Of a stretch of 64,000 bases of DNA, positions 19,357-28,635 are shown piece by piece. Source of the DNA: Serratia marcescens (GTDB lineage: Bacteria > Pseudomonadota > Gammaproteobacteria > Enterobacterales > Enterobacteriaceae); assembly GCA_015548865.1 (NCBI GenBank), contig JADMXW010000025.1, positions 1 to 64,000 of the forward strand, given 5' to 3'. The notes below the pieces were generated by a model that was given only the letters and a program-made list of their open reading frames with translations, made no database searches and was not told where the DNA came from. Each line of letters opens with the position of its first letter. Position 1 is the first letter of the stretch. The translations under genes and the position numbers were made by a program.

Positions 19357-19966
19357 TGCGGTTTTTCCCCGCCAGATGCAAGTCTGCAGATGTTCCCTCT
19401 GTGGTCTGGTGTGCGATGCCGAAACGACGTTTGGTGTTCGTGCAAAATGTCCTCGCTGTCAGACGAAGCTTCCCGGCCACCCTTCAAGGAATCTGTCTTT
19501 GAGCGGGGCGTTGCTGTTGGCCTCCATTATCTTATATGTGCCCGCCAATATTTTCCCGGTGATGTACACAACGCTGTTCGGCCATGGCAGCGAAAGTACT
19601 CTCCTTTCCGGGGTTATTGCATTCTGGCGAGCGGGTTCGTGGGGGATAGCGGCAATCATCTTTGTTGCCAGTGTGATTATTCCTTGCCTGAAATTTCTGT
19701 CCCTAAGTGTGCTGCTGATTTCATCTGCCCGCAAGAGCCGTTGGGCCAGACGCGAACGCACAAGGCTTTATCGGATCACCGAATGGATTGGGTGTTGGTC
19801 AATGCTGGATGTGGTGGTGGTGGCCGTGGTGAGTGGCCTGCTCCGATTCCATGCGATGAGTGAAGCGGAACCACGATCGGGGATCCTGTTTTTTTGTCTG
19901 GTCGTCATTTTCACCATGCTCTGTGCGCTGAGTTTTGAACCCAAAACGATATGGGAAGATAAATAA
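19349..19966 (+). CDS. PqiA C-terminal-half protein (paraquat-inducible protein A)
   Basis: This is the second PqiA-type half (205 aa), with the ribbon C-S-L-C and C-P-R-C near the start and four membrane helices. I chose ATG 19349, about ten bases after AAGGGG; an in-frame ATG at 19340 sits too close to that ribosome site. It overlaps the first half by 8 bp, and its TAA shares one base with the pqiB ATG. Split PqiA pairs occur in other proteobacteria. The two halves probably heterodimerise. Confidence 0.88.
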   Translation: MANAVFPRQMQVCRCSLCGLVCDAETTFGVRAKCPRCQTKLPGHPSRNLSLSGALLLASIILYVPANIFPVMYTTLFGHGSESTLLSGVIAFWRAGSWGIAAIIFVASVIIPCLKFLSLSVLLISSARKSRWARRERTRLYRITEWIGCWSMLDVVVVAVVSGLLRFHAMSEAEPRSGILFFCLVVIFTMLCALSFEPKTIWEDK

Positions 19967-21594
19967 TGAAGCCTCCTCTTTCGGGTACTCCTTTGCTGCA
20001 TCATGGGCGCTGGCGCAATGCAGTCATCTGGCTGCTCCCGTTTATTGCGCTTGTTATCGCGGTTTCAATGGTTATCCAGGCACGCTTATCCGTTGGTCCG
20101 GAGGTTGTGATTGCATTTCGTAGTGCAGCCGGTCTTGAAGCGGGAAAAACGGCCGTGAAATATAAAGATGTCACCGTCGGGATGGTAAAGGAGATTACCC
20201 TCAGCCCCGATAACATGCAGGTGCTAGTGCGGGTTTCATTCGGCAGAAGTGCTCAGAATATGGCACGGGCCGACACCCGTTTTTGGGTGGTCCGGCCACG
20301 CGTCGGAGTGAGCGGTGTCAGTGGCATTGATACGTTATTGTCCGGAGCTTACATCGGCGTAGACCGAGGGCATTCCGATGAAAGTCAATACCGGTTCACC
20401 GGCATGGAAATCCCCCCGGCCATCGTAAACGACATGGCGGGTAGCCAGTTTATGCTTGAAGCGGATGACCTCGGGTCATTGGATATTAATTCTCCGGTTT
20501 ACTATCGACGCATCCCGGTCGGGCGAATCACGTCTTATCAACTGCGTAAAGACGGTAAGGGGGTCGATTTACAGGTCTTCATTGACGCCCCCTATGACAG
20601 GCTCGTCACTGCGGATTCGCGCTTCTGGAACGTCAGCGGTGTGGACCTCTCCGTTGGTAGCGATGGTTTTCAACTTAGAACCCAGACCATTGCCGCCATC
20701 ATGGCTGGGGGAATAGCCTTCTTCACGCCGGATAATCCAACCCACGGAGTGGTCTATAAGCAAACGCGCTACCGGTTGGCTCAAGATCGGGAAACCGCGA
20801 TGGCACCTGCGGATGGTTCACCGATCCACTTTAAATTGCGTTTTGAACACGCATTGCATGGCATGAACATCGGCGCACCGGTTGAGTTTTCCAGCGTTCG
20901 GATCGGACGCGTTGTTTCCGTCGAACTCGACTATAACCCGGAGGGATACCGTTTTCCCACTATTGTGGGCATTGACGTCTATCCCTCGCGGATGGGCAAT
21001 GTGCTGGAGAAACTCCCCAAACTGACAGGGGACTCGGATCTCGATACAGCCATTTTCACGCGTGAGATGATTGAACTCGGGCTGCGGGCGCAGGCATTGT
21101 CCAGCAGCCTCTTGACGGGGCAGCTTTACATTTCGCTTGATTTCATCCCTGATGCGCCAAAAGTGAAATTTGATGCAATTACCCGCCCCGTCGAACTTCC
21201 CACGGTGAATAGTGGGCTGATGATTCTTCAGGATCAAATTACGGGGATCGCCAGAAAAATCAACAAAATGCCGCTGGACGACATTGGGAACAACATGAAT
21301 TCCGCTCTGGTGGAACTGAATAAAACGCTGAGGATGGTTAATAACCAGTCTCTACCAGTAGCCAATCGCCTGATGCAGCAGACACAGCAAACGGCACAAA
21401 ATGCGCAAAACCTACTGGAGGACGATTCACCGCTGATGATTCACGTTGTTCAGTCCTTACAGGAGGTCACGCGGACGTTACGGTCTGTGCGCAGTCTCAC
21501 CGGTCAACTGGACCGATATCCGGAATCCTTATTGCAGGGGCGTCCCGCGGATTCAGTGGAAGACAATTCCCATCGTCTCCTGAAAGGGAAGTAG
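19966..21594 (+). CDS. pqiB: PqiB, MCE-domain intermembrane lipid-transport protein
   Basis: This 542-aa MCE protein (E. coli PqiB 546) has an N-terminal membrane anchor (about residues 24-43) and repeated MCE/MlaD domains in the periplasm, the first beginning V-V-I-A-F-R-S-A-A-G-L-E-A-G-K-T. A C-terminal helical region (about 420-520) would form the tube. PqiB makes a needle spanning the periplasm, joined to PqiC at the outer membrane. It follows pqiA without a gap and is followed two bases later by pqiC. Confidence 0.92.
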   Translation: MKPPLSGTPLLHHGRWRNAVIWLLPFIALVIAVSMVIQARLSVGPEVVIAFRSAAGLEAGKTAVKYKDVTVGMVKEITLSPDNMQVLVRVSFGRSAQNMARADTRFWVVRPRVGVSGVSGIDTLLSGAYIGVDRGHSDESQYRFTGMEIPPAIVNDMAGSQFMLEADDLGSLDINSPVYYRRIPVGRITSYQLRKDGKGVDLQVFIDAPYDRLVTADSRFWNVSGVDLSVGSDGFQLRTQTIAAIMAGGIAFFTPDNPTHGVVYKQTRYRLAQDRETAMAPADGSPIHFKLRFEHALHGMNIGAPVEFSSVRIGRVVSVELDYNPEGYRFPTIVGIDVYPSRMGNVLEKLPKLTGDSDLDTAIFTREMIELGLRAQALSSSLLTGQLYISLDFIPDAPKVKFDAITRPVELPTVNSGLMILQDQITGIARKINKMPLDDIGNNMNSALVELNKTLRMVNNQSLPVANRLMQQTQQTAQNAQNLLEDDSPLMIHVVQSLQEVTRTLRSVRSLTGQLDRYPESLLQGRPADSVEDNSHRLLKGK

Positions 21595-21596
21595 CC

Positions 21597-22202
21597 ATGA
21601 AATCTATTTTATGTCTTATTCTCGGTATCACATGGGGTCTGGCGGGGTGTTCTTCACCGCAGGTGCGTTATCATACGCTGGTGAATTCTGATGCTGTTAC
21701 GCTTTCTGTTGCGCCGCGCGATTTTGTGATTGATCTGCTGCCGGTGGGCGTTCCGAGCCAACTGGATACCCAACAAGTTTTGGTCCGTCAGAGCAACAGT
21801 CGTGTTGCTGTTCTGGATAATGATCGCTGGCTGAGCCCCTTGGGCGATGAGTTGCAGACGGCGCTGTCATTAAGCATGACGCAGCAGCTTAATACTGTTG
21901 ACGTGGCAGGACTGGCGCGGGATAACGGCAAACCGGTGCTGCGAGTGTTGTTGCAGGTACGGCGTTTTGATAGCTGGCCCGGAAAAGCCGTCAGTCTGGA
22001 TGCTGACTGGAGCCTTTCCACGGTGCGGCAGGGGAAAAATCTTCGGCTGGTGTGCAAAAGCCATCTGTTGCAAAAACTTTCTGGGGATTCTGCACAGATG
22101 TTTTCTGCCTGGCAACATGTCGTTGATCGCCTGGCAAGGCAGATAGGGCAAACCGCCACTGACTGGGTGTCAACGGGGACGGCTACGTGTCATCAAGACT
22201 GA
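21597..22202 (+). CDS. pqiC: PqiC, ABC-type transport auxiliary lipoprotein
   Basis: This 201-aa lipoprotein has lipobox G-L-A-G-C (Cys18), then S-S-P, and a body of the PqiC/DUF330 (ABC_trans_aux) type, including D-N-D-R-W-L-S-P-L-G-D-E-L. PqiC forms the outer-membrane cap of the PqiB needle. It is the last gene of the operon and is followed 93 bp later by the convergent TetR gene. Confidence 0.88.
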   Translation: MKSILCLILGITWGLAGCSSPQVRYHTLVNSDAVTLSVAPRDFVIDLLPVGVPSQLDTQQVLVRQSNSRVAVLDNDRWLSPLGDELQTALSLSMTQQLNTVDVAGLARDNGKPVLRVLLQVRRFDSWPGKAVSLDADWSLSTVRQGKNLRLVCKSHLLQKLSGDSAQMFSAWQHVVDRLARQIGQTATDWVSTGTATCHQD

Positions 22203-22295
22203 CTGGATGCAACGCGGCAAAAGCCGGGCTCAAAACGCCACCCGGTCTGTGTAAGCTCGCTGCCTGAGGAAAACATGACGTGAAAATGCAGTCTG

Positions 22296-22919
22296 TTAGT
22301 GTGGTTTCTTAACCGCACCATCCAGAAAAAAACGCACGCCGTTACTGACCATATGGCTGACTTTTTCCTGAGAAAAGTCGGGCATATCTCGCAGGAAAAA
22401 CAGAACTTCAGTTTCCGCTTTGATAAGCGCCGTAAACTGAATGGCGCGCAGCATGGGATCCGCTGGCGCCAGTTCGCCTCGTTTAATTGCTGCTTCCATT
22501 TCCTGAGCCAACGCCTCCATACTCTGTCTGATACCGGACTCCAGAAACAGTTGTCCTATATTGGAATGACCAGCCTCACCCAGTACAACGCGATAGATCT
22601 GGAGTGCCTGATTATCACATGTCACCACCCGCAGCATATCTTCCCCAAACCGAGTGAGTTTTTGTTCCAGGGAAAGGTGCTGGTTTTTCGGATGAGTCAG
22701 TCCACTCGCGGCCTCGGTAAGGAACCTCGCGCTGTAATTACGCACAACCGTTTCAAACAGCTCCTCTTTTGAAGAGTAATATTTATAGAGGGTTGCCTTA
22801 GAACCACCGGCGCGCCTGGCCACTTCATCCATGGAGGCACGTTCGTACCCTATTTCCAGAAATACTTCAGCGGCGGCGGCAACGATCGCCTGCCGACGTT
22901 CCTCCGTCAGTACCTTCAT
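22296..22919 (-). CDS. TetR/AcrR-family repressor linked to the pqi-like operon
   Basis: This 207-aa regulator has a canonical TetR helix-turn-helix (residues about 10-57: …F-L-E-I-G-Y-E-R-A-S-M-D-E-V-A-R-R-A-G-G…, then S-K-A-T-L-Y-K-Y-Y). The C-terminal domain resembles the AefR-like (TetR_C_7) group. It is convergent with the operon. Its own promoter region contains AACCGTACAGT, found also in front of the DUF3313 gene, so it probably represses both itself and the operon. The inducing ligand is unknown; lipophilic compounds are typical for this group. Confidence 0.9.
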   Translation of the reverse strand: MKVLTEERRQAIVAAAAEVFLEIGYERASMDEVARRAGGSKATLYKYYSSKEELFETVVRNYSARFLTEAASGLTHPKNQHLSLEQKLTRFGEDMLRVVTCDNQALQIYRVVLGEAGHSNIGQLFLESGIRQSMEALAQEMEAAIKRGELAPADPMLRAIQFTALIKAETEVLFFLRDMPDFSQEKVSHMVSNGVRFFLDGAVKKPH

Positions 22920-22962
22920 ATTGCTCCCTTAACGGGTTAAAAAGTGATGTCACACATAACTA

Positions 22963-22974
22963 AACCGTACAGTA
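22963..22974. promoter_or_regulatory. Putative TetR operator in front of the tetR gene
   Basis: AACCGTACAGTA lies 44 bp upstream of the tetR start. Together with flanking ACT it shares a 14-base run with 17886-17899 (CTAAACCGTACAGT). The core GTAC is palindromic with AAC/GTT-type arms. Confidence 0.65.
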
Positions 22975-23160
22975 TCAACACTATTATGCCATGACAGCAC
23001 GATGAAAGTTTAGGCAGGGATCGCTTAAATGCCTAACAAAACAGTTACTGATCGAGTTGTTTTAACAACCGTAATGCCAAGCCTGTGCACTTCTGGCACA
23101 ACCTGGGTGTGCATTACTGCGAGGTGGATGACGGGAAGGATATGCTAGTGACAGATACAA

Positions 23161-23186
23161 AAAAAGCTGCCGAAGCAGCTTTTTTT
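23161..23186. terminator. Bidirectional terminator
   Basis: AAAAAAGCTGC and GCAGCTTTTTT form a stem with a CGAA loop. It lies downstream of the 27-codon ORF on the minus strand. The 22975-23160 stretch beside it holds no gene that I can see. Confidence 0.85.
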
Positions 23187-23202
23187 ATCAAGATAGTGGT
23201 GC

Positions 23203-23286
23203 TTAGAAAAAGCCGCCTTTAGGGGCATTTTCGAATAATTTGATATAGGCATCCAGGATGTCTTTAAAGAAAGCGCGAATTTTCAT
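23203..23286 (-). CDS. 27-aa amphipathic small protein
   Basis: The ATG at 23286-23284 follows GGAGTC at good spacing, and a TAA ends the frame at 23203. The peptide starts M-K-I-R-A-F-F-K-D-I-L-D and ends E-N-A-P-K-G-G-F-F. Its middle is a short amphipathic helix, and the Gly-Gly-Phe-Phe end is unusual. A credible promoter lies upstream on the same strand (TTGCAT, 16 bp, TATTAT, about 23346-23373) and a terminator follows directly, so the whole transcription unit is about 200 bp. I do not recognise a family. Confidence 0.65.
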   Translation of the reverse strand: MKIRAFFKDILDAYIKLFENAPKGGFF

Positions 23287-23526
23287 TTTTGACTCCGTAT
23301 GACGTTAAGAAGTTGGCGATATCTGTTCTTGCCTTGTTGGTGTCTATAATATGACTTCTGTCACAGAATGCAAGTTTTTTGTGATGCATGTCGCAAAAAA
23401 CCAACACCGATATTCCGCCCGTGAAAAAGAAAAACAATAGTGCGGGTGGCGTGTCGTTCCGATGCTGGCAGCACAGGCACGACGAAAATAACGTGATGAG
23501 AATAAAATGATTAATGAGGCCAATGA

Positions 23527-23814
23527 ATGAAAGGGTATCAATGGCTATTCGTCGGTGTTGGCGCAGTGCTGATGACCGCATGCAGCAGTAGCAATAATTC
23601 AGTTGTGGATAGCAGGACCACTGCGGAAAACCGCGATGAGACAGCGTTGTTGCTTAAAAGCAGTTCTCCGGCAGAAGTGAATTGTACGTTAGCGGGGGGA
23701 ACCATGGCGCTGTCGAGACAGTTGAACGGGAGTCGCATCGGTACCTGCCAGTTGGCAAACGGCAAGCGTTGCGATGAATCCTCCTTGCTAAACGGGATGT
23801 GTCCGGCGGGCTAA
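23527..23814 (+). CDS. ydbJ: YdbJ, DUF333 small lipoprotein
   Basis: This 95-aa lipoprotein has lipobox L-M-T-A-C, Cys19. The C-terminal half is a DUF333 domain with the pattern N-C-T-L-A-G-G-T…C-Q-L-A-N-G-K-R-C-D-E, including conserved cysteines. E. coli ydbJ lies near ldhA in the same arrangement, supporting the name. hslJ, normally between ydbJ and ldhA, is absent. Role unknown. Confidence 0.85.
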   Translation: MKGYQWLFVGVGAVLMTACSSSNNSVVDSRTTAENRDETALLLKSSSPAEVNCTLAGGTMALSRQLNGSRIGTCQLANGKRCDESSLLNGMCPAG

Positions 23815-23830
23815 GTATACCGCCCGCCGG
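23803..23830. terminator. Hairpin at the ydbJ/ldhA convergence
   Basis: CCGGCGGGC (23803-23811) and GCCCGCCGG (23822-23830) form a perfect 9-bp stem that overlaps the ydbJ stop. A T tract is weak on both sides. Confidence 0.6.
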
Positions 23831-23837
23831 TGAAGCT

Positions 23838-24830
23838 TTATGCGTCCAACTGGTTAGGGCAAGGCTCGCCTTGGGCAAGCTGCTTAATATTGCTCAAGGT
23901 GGTTTGGGAAATACTGAGTAATGCCTCTTCGGTTAAAAATGCCTGATGACCGGTAAACAGCACGTTGTGACAGGAAGATAAACGACGGAAGACGTCATCC
24001 AAAATCACATCGTTGGATTTATCAACAAAAAACAGATCGCGTTCATTTTCATAAACATCCATTCCAAGTGAGCCGATTTTTTGCTGTTTTAAGGCGTCAA
24101 TTGCGGCTTGAGAGTCGATCAAGCCGCCACGACTGGTATTAACAATCATGACGCCATCTTTCATTTGCGCAAAGGCAGAGGCATTGAGCAGATGATGGTT
24201 CTCTGGTGTCAGTGGGCAGTGAAGAGAAATGACATCCGACTGCGCATACAGTGTTTGCAGGTCAACATACTGCGCACCGAGCTCCAGTGCCTGAGGGTTA
24301 GGGTAGGGATCAAACGCCAGCAGCTTCATGCCGAACCCTTTCAGTATCCGCATCGTTGCAATACCTATTTTCCCGGTACCGATAATTCCGGCTGTACGCT
24401 GGTGCATGTTGAACCCAATCAGCCCTTCGAGGGAGAAGTTTGCATCGCGAGTACGCTGGTATGCTCGATGAATGCGGCGGTTGAGGCAGAGCATTAGCCC
24501 AACTGCGTGCTCGGCAACAGCCTCTGGTGAATAGGCGGGTACACGTACGACATCAATGCCCAGTTCCTTGGCAGCGGCCAAATCGACGTTATTAAATCCT
24601 GCACAACGCAGGGCGAGTGTTTTCACGCCCAACTGCGCCAGTTCGGTGAGTACTTCGCGGCCACCGTCATCGTTGACAAAAATACAAACCGCCTGGCTAC
24701 CTACGGCTGTTTTCGCCGTTTGAGCGCTCAACATAAAATCAAAAAATTCGAGTTCGTAACCAAACTGCTGATTTGCTTTTTCTAAAAACTTCCGGTCGTA
24801 CTGTTTGGTGCTGTAAATAGCGATTTTCAT
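23838..24830 (-). CDS. ldhA: LdhA, fermentative D-lactate dehydrogenase
   Basis: This 330-aa NAD-dependent D-2-hydroxyacid dehydrogenase (E. coli 329) starts at ATG 24830 after GGAG. The Rossmann motif is G-T-G-K-I-G, the catalytic Arg is in V-N-T-S-R-G-G, the Glu in D-V-Y-E-N-E and the His in F-T-G-H-Q-A-F. It reduces pyruvate to D-lactate during fermentation. It is transcribed away from the Aer-like genes by a separate promoter in the 24831-24948 gap. Confidence 0.97.
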   Translation of the reverse strand: MKIAIYSTKQYDRKFLEKANQQFGYELEFFDFMLSAQTAKTAVGSQAVCIFVNDDGGREVLTELAQLGVKTLALRCAGFNNVDLAAAKELGIDVVRVPAYSPEAVAEHAVGLMLCLNRRIHRAYQRTRDANFSLEGLIGFNMHQRTAGIIGTGKIGIATMRILKGFGMKLLAFDPYPNPQALELGAQYVDLQTLYAQSDVISLHCPLTPENHHLLNASAFAQMKDGVMIVNTSRGGLIDSQAAIDALKQQKIGSLGMDVYENERDLFFVDKSNDVILDDVFRRLSSCHNVLFTGHQAFLTEEALLSISQTTLSNIKQLAQGEPCPNQLDA

Positions 24831-24948
24831 CACGCGTGTCTCCGCAAGAATACTTCCGCTACGTTAGCAAGAAAATCAGAATGAGACAAACCGACAACAA
24901 TGAACTGCCGCGGTTTATCGAAAAAGAAAGCACAGAAAAATCAGGTCA

Positions 24949-26505
24949 TTATCTGCGCACGGTGCTGAACACGGATACCGCATCAGCCATAGTGGAAATC
25001 TGTTTTTCCAGGCAACCAATTGCGGAACTGGAGTGAGTGGCTAACAGCGTGTTCTGACGCGTTAACTCGTCAATATTATTGACCGCATCGGTAATTTGGT
25101 TGAGGCCGAGGGATTGCTCTTGCGTTGCCAAGCTGATTTGACTCACTAATTGCGTCACCTGTTGTACCTGTGTGAGAATATTGTCCATAGAATCACTGGT
25201 ATGGTGTACGAGTTTATCGCTGCGACTGATGTTATCTAGGGTGGTATCAATAATGCCCGCGATGTCTTTGGCGGCGATAGCACTGCGCTGGGCCAGTGTG
25301 CGTACCTCGCCTGCGACGACAGCGAAACTTCTGCCCTGATCGCCCGCATGTGCGGCTTCCACGGCGGCATTCAGGGCCAAAATATTGGTCTGAAACGCGA
25401 GATTGTCCAGAACATTGATAATCTCATTAATCGCCTGACTGGATTGCGTCATGGTGTCCATGGTCGTTGCTACTTGCTGAACAGCTTTACCCCCGACATC
25501 AACTGCACTATTGGCATCCATAGCGCACTGAGATGCCATGTGTGACGCGGTGGCATTGTTCTTAACGGTGGCGGTCAGTTGCTCCATTGAAGCCGCTGTG
25601 CTTTGCAGACTTTGCGCTGTATCCTCACAACGCTGGCTTAATGTCAGGTTGTCATGGGCGATGGCACTGCAAGCGCTGCGCACTTCTGCCAGTTGTCCAT
25701 TTACGTCATCAACGAAGGTGCGAAAATTCATGCCTGACTGATTGACTGCACGTAGCAGCATCCCAATCTCATCGACTCGATTCAATTGAAAATGATTATC
25801 TGCCTGACCTGATGCGGAATTGATCGCCTGCGAGAGGATCTTTTCTAATGGAATGGCAATATGTCGCACTAACAACTCACTGGCAACCAATACGGCGAAA
25901 AAGAATGACAGCATGAAAAATGCGAGCGGTGGTGTAATGGGCGTTGTGACATATAAGGCTATCAGAGTAAAAAGAAACAGCGTCAAAAGATAGCTACGAA
26001 TACGCCAGCGTAAAGGTATTATTTTACCAATACTAAGGAACTTCAACGGACCGGTAAATATTAATATGCCTTGATACAGTGTTTGGAATTTGCGTTTCCC
26101 TTCGTTTATATCATGGTAAAGTGCAGTGGCCTGTTGAATATCCTGTTGCCCTACAGGGGTACGAACGGACATAAAACCCGCCAGCTCGCCATCTTTCATC
26201 AACGGTGTAGAACTGGCCTTAACCCAATAATGGTCACCGTTTTTTCGACGGTTTTTGACGACCGCAGTCCAGAGCCTTCCTGCTTTCAGCGTGCGCCACA
26301 TATCAGCAAATGCTAGCGGCGGCATATCGGGATGTCGCACAATATTGTGCGGCTGATGAAGAATTTCATCGGATGTGTAACCGCTGGCATTAATAAAGTC
26401 GGCATTAGCATAGGTAATATGTCCAGTCGGCGTAGTGACCGACATTAACTTTGCTTTTTCATCTAATGGATACTGAATATTACTTACAGGAAAGTTCTTT
26501 CGCAT
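24949..26505 (-). CDS. Aer-like PAS energy/redox chemoreceptor, copy 1
   Basis: The protein is 518 aa from ATG 26505 (AAAGGACT upstream). The N-terminal PAS domain is of the Aer type, with the FAD-pocket segments H-N-I-V-R-H-P-D-M-P, F-A-D-M-W-R-T-L-K and [12 protein letters not shown]. Membrane anchors (about 165-225) follow, then a HAMP-like region and an MCP signalling domain whose hairpin tip contains [15 protein letters not shown]. There is no C-terminal CheR/CheB pentapeptide, as in Aer. It very likely senses redox state and signals through CheW/CheA. A paralogue lies 270 bp upstream in the same orientation. Confidence 0.92.
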   Translation of the reverse strand: MRKNFPVSNIQYPLDEKAKLMSVTTPTGHITYANADFINASGYTSDEILHQPHNIVRHPDMPPLAFADMWRTLKAGRLWTAVVKNRRKNGDHYWVKASSTPLMKDGELAGFMSVRTPVGQQDIQQATALYHDINEGKRKFQTLYQGILIFTGPLKFLSIGKIIPLRWRIRSYLLTLFLFTLIALYVTTPITPPLAFFMLSFFFAVLVASELLVRHIAIPLEKILSQAINSASGQADNHFQLNRVDEIGMLLRAVNQSGMNFRTFVDDVNGQLAEVRSACSAIAHDNLTLSQRCEDTAQSLQSTAASMEQLTATVKNNATASHMASQCAMDANSAVDVGGKAVQQVATTMDTMTQSSQAINEIINVLDNLAFQTNILALNAAVEAAHAGDQGRSFAVVAGEVRTLAQRSAIAAKDIAGIIDTTLDNISRSDKLVHHTSDSMDNILTQVQQVTQLVSQISLATQEQSLGLNQITDAVNNIDELTRQNTLLATHSSSAIGCLEKQISTMADAVSVFSTVRR

Positions 26506-26731
26506 TTTCCAGTCCTTTTCGTTCATGCCAATACGACAGCGATAAAGGTTAGAATGATAACGACAATACAAATAATCCCCCTCGGCGTGATTAACGGAAA
26601 AGTCGAAAATAGTGAGGTGGCTAATTATTTTTTGTGATAGTGACTACTGGCGTTAAATAACAAAAAACGATCCTGATCATTATAGGCGACGTGTAGGATT
26701 TTGAAGGGGGATGCAGAAATATTCATATTAG

Positions 26732-26760
26732 AAAAAAGCCGGAAGGTGTTCCTGTCCGGC
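26732..26760 (-). terminator. Rho-independent terminator after Aer-like copy 2
   Basis: On the minus strand GCCGGACAGG and CCTTCCGGC pair around AACA and are followed by six T residues. It separates the two Aer-like genes, so each is probably transcribed on its own. Confidence 0.8.
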
Positions 26761-26774
26761 GCAGGAGAGGGTAT

Positions 26775-28328
26775 TTAGCGCGGCGCGTTGAAAACGGAAA
26801 CGGCGCGAGCCATATCCGCGATTTGTCGCTCCAATTGATCGGTTGCACTGTGGGATTGGCTGGCTAACACCGTATTTTGGTGTGTCAGTTCATCGATCTT
26901 CGTTACGGCGCTGTTGATTTGGTTCAGCCCGTGCGACTGCTCCTGGGTTGCCAGACTGATTTCATGCATCAAATTGGTTACACGTTGTACCTGCTGCAAA
27001 ATATTACCCATGGATTTGTGTGTATGAGTAACCTGATGTTCGCCAGCGCGTATGGATGTGAGTGTTTCATCAATAATGGTGGCGATCTCGCGTGCAGATG
27101 TGGCGCTTTTTTGTGCCAGAGAACGTACTTCGCTGGCCACTACGGCAAAACTACGGCCTTGTTCTCCTGCGTGCGCGGCTTCAACGGCAGCGTTTAACGC
27201 GAGAATATTGGTCTGAAAGGCGAGATCATCGAGCACACGAATAATATCCGTAATACGTTCGCTGGATTGCGTGATAGCGGCCATCGTGGCGGAAACTTGA
27301 CCCACGGCAACTTCGCCGCTGTTTACGGCTTGATTGACATCCTGTGTGAAATGAGACGCTTGCAATGAAGCATCCGCATTGCTTTTAATGGTCGCCGTGA
27401 GTTGCTCAACGGAAGCTGCGGTCTGTTGCAAATTGTCTTCGGTATCTTCACAGCACTGTGACAACGTGTGATTCCCCTGCGCAATGTCGCGGCAGGCAGC
27501 ATTGAGCTCTTGCAAGTTACTGTTGACATCGTCTACGAAGGTACGAAAGTTCATGCCAGATTGGTTGACAGCACGCATCAACATACCAATCTCATCGACG
27601 CGATCCAGTTGTTCCATGGAATCGGCCTGGCCTGCGGCGGCACGCATTGCCTGTTGTAAAATCAGTTGAAGCGGGGCTGCAACCTGGCGAACCAGCAGTT
27701 CACAACCGGCGAGAGAACAGGCAGCCAGCAGACCTAACCATAAGGAGGCATTAGGGGTGGCATACAGCACGGCACCGGCCAATGACAGTGGCAAAAGGCT
27801 GCACAGAAGAAAGCACATGCGAATACGCCAACGTAACGGTAAGGTTTTTGTCAGGTTAAGCCATCCCCAAAGGCCGCGATAGACTAACAGGCCTTGAAAA
27901 AAGGTTTGGCGTGGCAGTTTGCTATTGTTGACTTTGTCATACAGCGCTTCTGCCTGGGCGATTTCTGCTTGGGTGGCTGCAATACGCACAGACATGTAAC
28001 CGGTGAGCTGATCGCCCTTTTTTAACGGTGTAGTACTCGATTTTACCCAGTAATATTCACCGTTTTTACGGCGATTTTTGACAATGCCAGTCCAGATATT
28101 GCCTTTTTTAAGGGTGTTCCACATATCTGCGAAGGCAGATGGCGGCATATCAGGGTGTCGGATAATATTATGGGGTTCCCCCATCAACTCCTCGGAGTGG
28201 TAGCCGCTCACTTGGATAAAGTCTTTGTTGGCATAAGTAATAAAGCTGCCTGGCGTAGTCACAGACATAAGCCGTGTCTCAGCGTCCAATGAATAGCGCT
28301 GCGATAGGATAGGGAGATTTTTTCGCAT
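26775..28328 (-). CDS. Aer-like PAS energy/redox chemoreceptor, copy 2
   Basis: The protein is 517 aa from ATG 28328 (GGAC upstream). It has the same architecture as the neighbouring copy: PAS with [10 protein letters not shown] and F-A-D-M-W-N-T-L-K, membrane anchors (about 165-220) and an MCP domain with [16 protein letters not shown]. The signalling halves of the two are very alike, while the membrane and proximal regions differ more. This points to tandem duplication with divergence of the sensing side. Both keep the PAS residues expected for FAD binding. Confidence 0.92.
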   Translation of the reverse strand: MRKNLPILSQRYSLDAETRLMSVTTPGSFITYANKDFIQVSGYHSEELMGEPHNIIRHPDMPPSAFADMWNTLKKGNIWTGIVKNRRKNGEYYWVKSSTTPLKKGDQLTGYMSVRIAATQAEIAQAEALYDKVNNSKLPRQTFFQGLLVYRGLWGWLNLTKTLPLRWRIRMCFLLCSLLPLSLAGAVLYATPNASLWLGLLAACSLAGCELLVRQVAAPLQLILQQAMRAAAGQADSMEQLDRVDEIGMLMRAVNQSGMNFRTFVDDVNSNLQELNAACRDIAQGNHTLSQCCEDTEDNLQQTAASVEQLTATIKSNADASLQASHFTQDVNQAVNSGEVAVGQVSATMAAITQSSERITDIIRVLDDLAFQTNILALNAAVEAAHAGEQGRSFAVVASEVRSLAQKSATSAREIATIIDETLTSIRAGEHQVTHTHKSMGNILQQVQRVTNLMHEISLATQEQSHGLNQINSAVTKIDELTHQNTVLASQSHSATDQLERQIADMARAVSVFNAPR

Positions 28329-28635
28329 GACGTAGTCCTTTAAATACAAATTCCGGATACAGCGTAGCTAAAACAAGAAACACATCGCGTAACCTGAATG
28401 CTGTAACCCTTGGCCGTGGCACCTATATGCTTATCAATGTGCCTTAAGCCCGCGATAATTTTGGTGTTAAAGCATTGCAGCTTTTGCGCATAAGTAAACA
28501 TTTTATCACTAATCTGTAAGGAATATGTGCGCTGAATGGTGCAAGGCGTGACCTAATAGGTTGATGAATGTTAATAATGAAAGGATGTGCGCATTTCCCC
28601 GCAGGTGAGAAAACCTGTTGCAGACCGGATGATGA

